DNA of 6,672 nucleotides, from NCBI GenBank assembly GCA_026387805.1, contig JAPLKY010000329.1, positions 1-6,672 on the forward strand. The letters are read 5' to 3'. Origin of the DNA: Candidatus Krumholzibacteriia bacterium (GTDB lineage Bacteria > Krumholzibacteriota > Krumholzibacteriia > Krumholzibacteriales > Krumholzibacteriaceae). This document shows, in pieces, positions 6,439-6,672 of this stretch. The number at the start of each line of letters is the position of its first letter. The stretch's first letter is position 1. The notes under the pieces were generated by a model. The model was given only the letters and a program-made list of their open reading frames with translations. It had not been told where the DNA came from and ran no database searches. The position numbers and the translations under genes are program-made.

Positions 6439-6475
6439 AAAAAAAAGGAGCCGCGCCCCGAAAGCCACGGCTCCT
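6439..6475 (-). terminator. Intrinsic terminator of the ferredoxin gene
   Basis: Read on the minus strand, AGGAGCCG (6475-6468) pairs with CGGCTCCT (6453-6446) over a 14-nt loop, and a run of eight T (6446-6439) follows. It begins 23 bp after the ferredoxin stop at 6499. The stem and T-tract are canonical. On the plus strand it has an A-run before it and no T-run after, so it should not stop the operon. Confidence 0.85.
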
Positions 6476-6498
6476 CGCGCAATTCCCCTCGGATCAGC

Positions 6499-6672
6499 TT
6501 ATTCGTCTTGCCAAGTGATGGCTTCAACCGGGCAGTTATCGATAGCTTCCTGGATTTCCTCTTCGCTCGCGCCTTCGGGATCGACGACCGACGCCACGTC
6601 CCCTTCCATCTGAAACACATCGGGCACGGTTTCCACGCAAAGTTCGCAGACGGTGCAGAGATCGGGGTCGAT
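6499..6672 (-). CDS. Single-cluster [4Fe-4S] ferredoxin (start codon outside window)
   Basis: The last 57 residues and the TAA stop are present. The visible part begins IDPDLCTVCELCVETVPDVF and ends NCPVEAITWQDE. Three cysteines in CxxCxxC plus the distal CP give the four ligands of one [4Fe-4S] cluster, as in Thermotoga- and Desulfovibrio-type small ferredoxins. The position after CxxCxxCxxx, Cys in many relatives where it can form a disulfide, is Val here. The middle is acidic (EGASEEEIQEAID), as expected of a soluble electron carrier. Probably only a few N-terminal residues are missing. It converges with the oxidation operon, with a 106-bp gap, and has its own terminator, so it is a separate unit. 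Its partner enzyme is unknown; a link to the operon is only suggested by proximity. Confidence 0.92.
   Translation of the reverse strand: MDPDLCTVCELCVETVPDVFQMEGDVASVVDPEGASEEEIQEAIDNCPVEAITWQDE

Noticed and set aside
5610..6620. 336-codon open frame on the minus strand
   Set aside because: It lies mostly antisense to the EMO-type gene and out of frame with the real ferredoxin at its 5' part; no domain features.

Overview
The window is a GC-rich bacterial chromosome segment. Its core is a plus-strand operon that links acyl-CoA oxidation to the membrane quinone pool. The first gene ends in a FlgD-like/Por-type C-terminal domain with the motif NHPNPFNPST. That ending is typical of secreted proteins from FCB-group lineages and neighbouring candidate phyla (Krumholzibacteriota, Eisenbacteria, Latescibacterota and similar). 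The phylum cannot be fixed from 6.7 kb; an uncultured FCB-type bacterium is the best guess. There are no rRNA, tRNA, CRISPR or insertion-sequence features.

Layout. (1) 1-752, plus: the 3' end of a large exported protein (propeller-like tail, FnIII-like domain, sorting-type domain). (2) 771-1172, minus, convergent with it: a small YkgJ-type cysteine-cluster protein with its own promoter at 1204-1232. Inside its coding region lies a perfect 13-bp hairpin followed by five T on the plus strand, which looks like the terminator of gene 1. (3) 1173-1418: a divergent control region holding the ykgJ-type promoter and a TTGACA-type promoter in an AT-rich island for the operon. (4) 1419-6392, plus: acyl-CoA dehydrogenase, etfB, etfA, and a membrane-anchored (Fe-S) oxidoreductase of the ETF:menaquinone oxidoreductase (EMO) type. 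The genes are tightly packed and the last pair overlap by ATGA. (5) 6499-6672, minus, cut by the window edge: a single-cluster [4Fe-4S] ferredoxin with a clear intrinsic terminator at 6439-6475.

How the genes work together. The dehydrogenase oxidises an acyl-CoA to the enoyl-CoA and passes electrons to the EtfAB flavoprotein. ETF docks on the cytoplasmic Fe-S/CCG part of the membrane protein, which passes electrons through haem b in its NarI-like membrane part to (mena)quinone. This is a known module, not a new system, but here it is complete and compact. The most notable details are a missing final cysteine in the first CCG domain of the EMO-like protein, the terminator embedded in an antisense coding sequence, and a palindrome filling the spacer of the ykgJ-type promoter.
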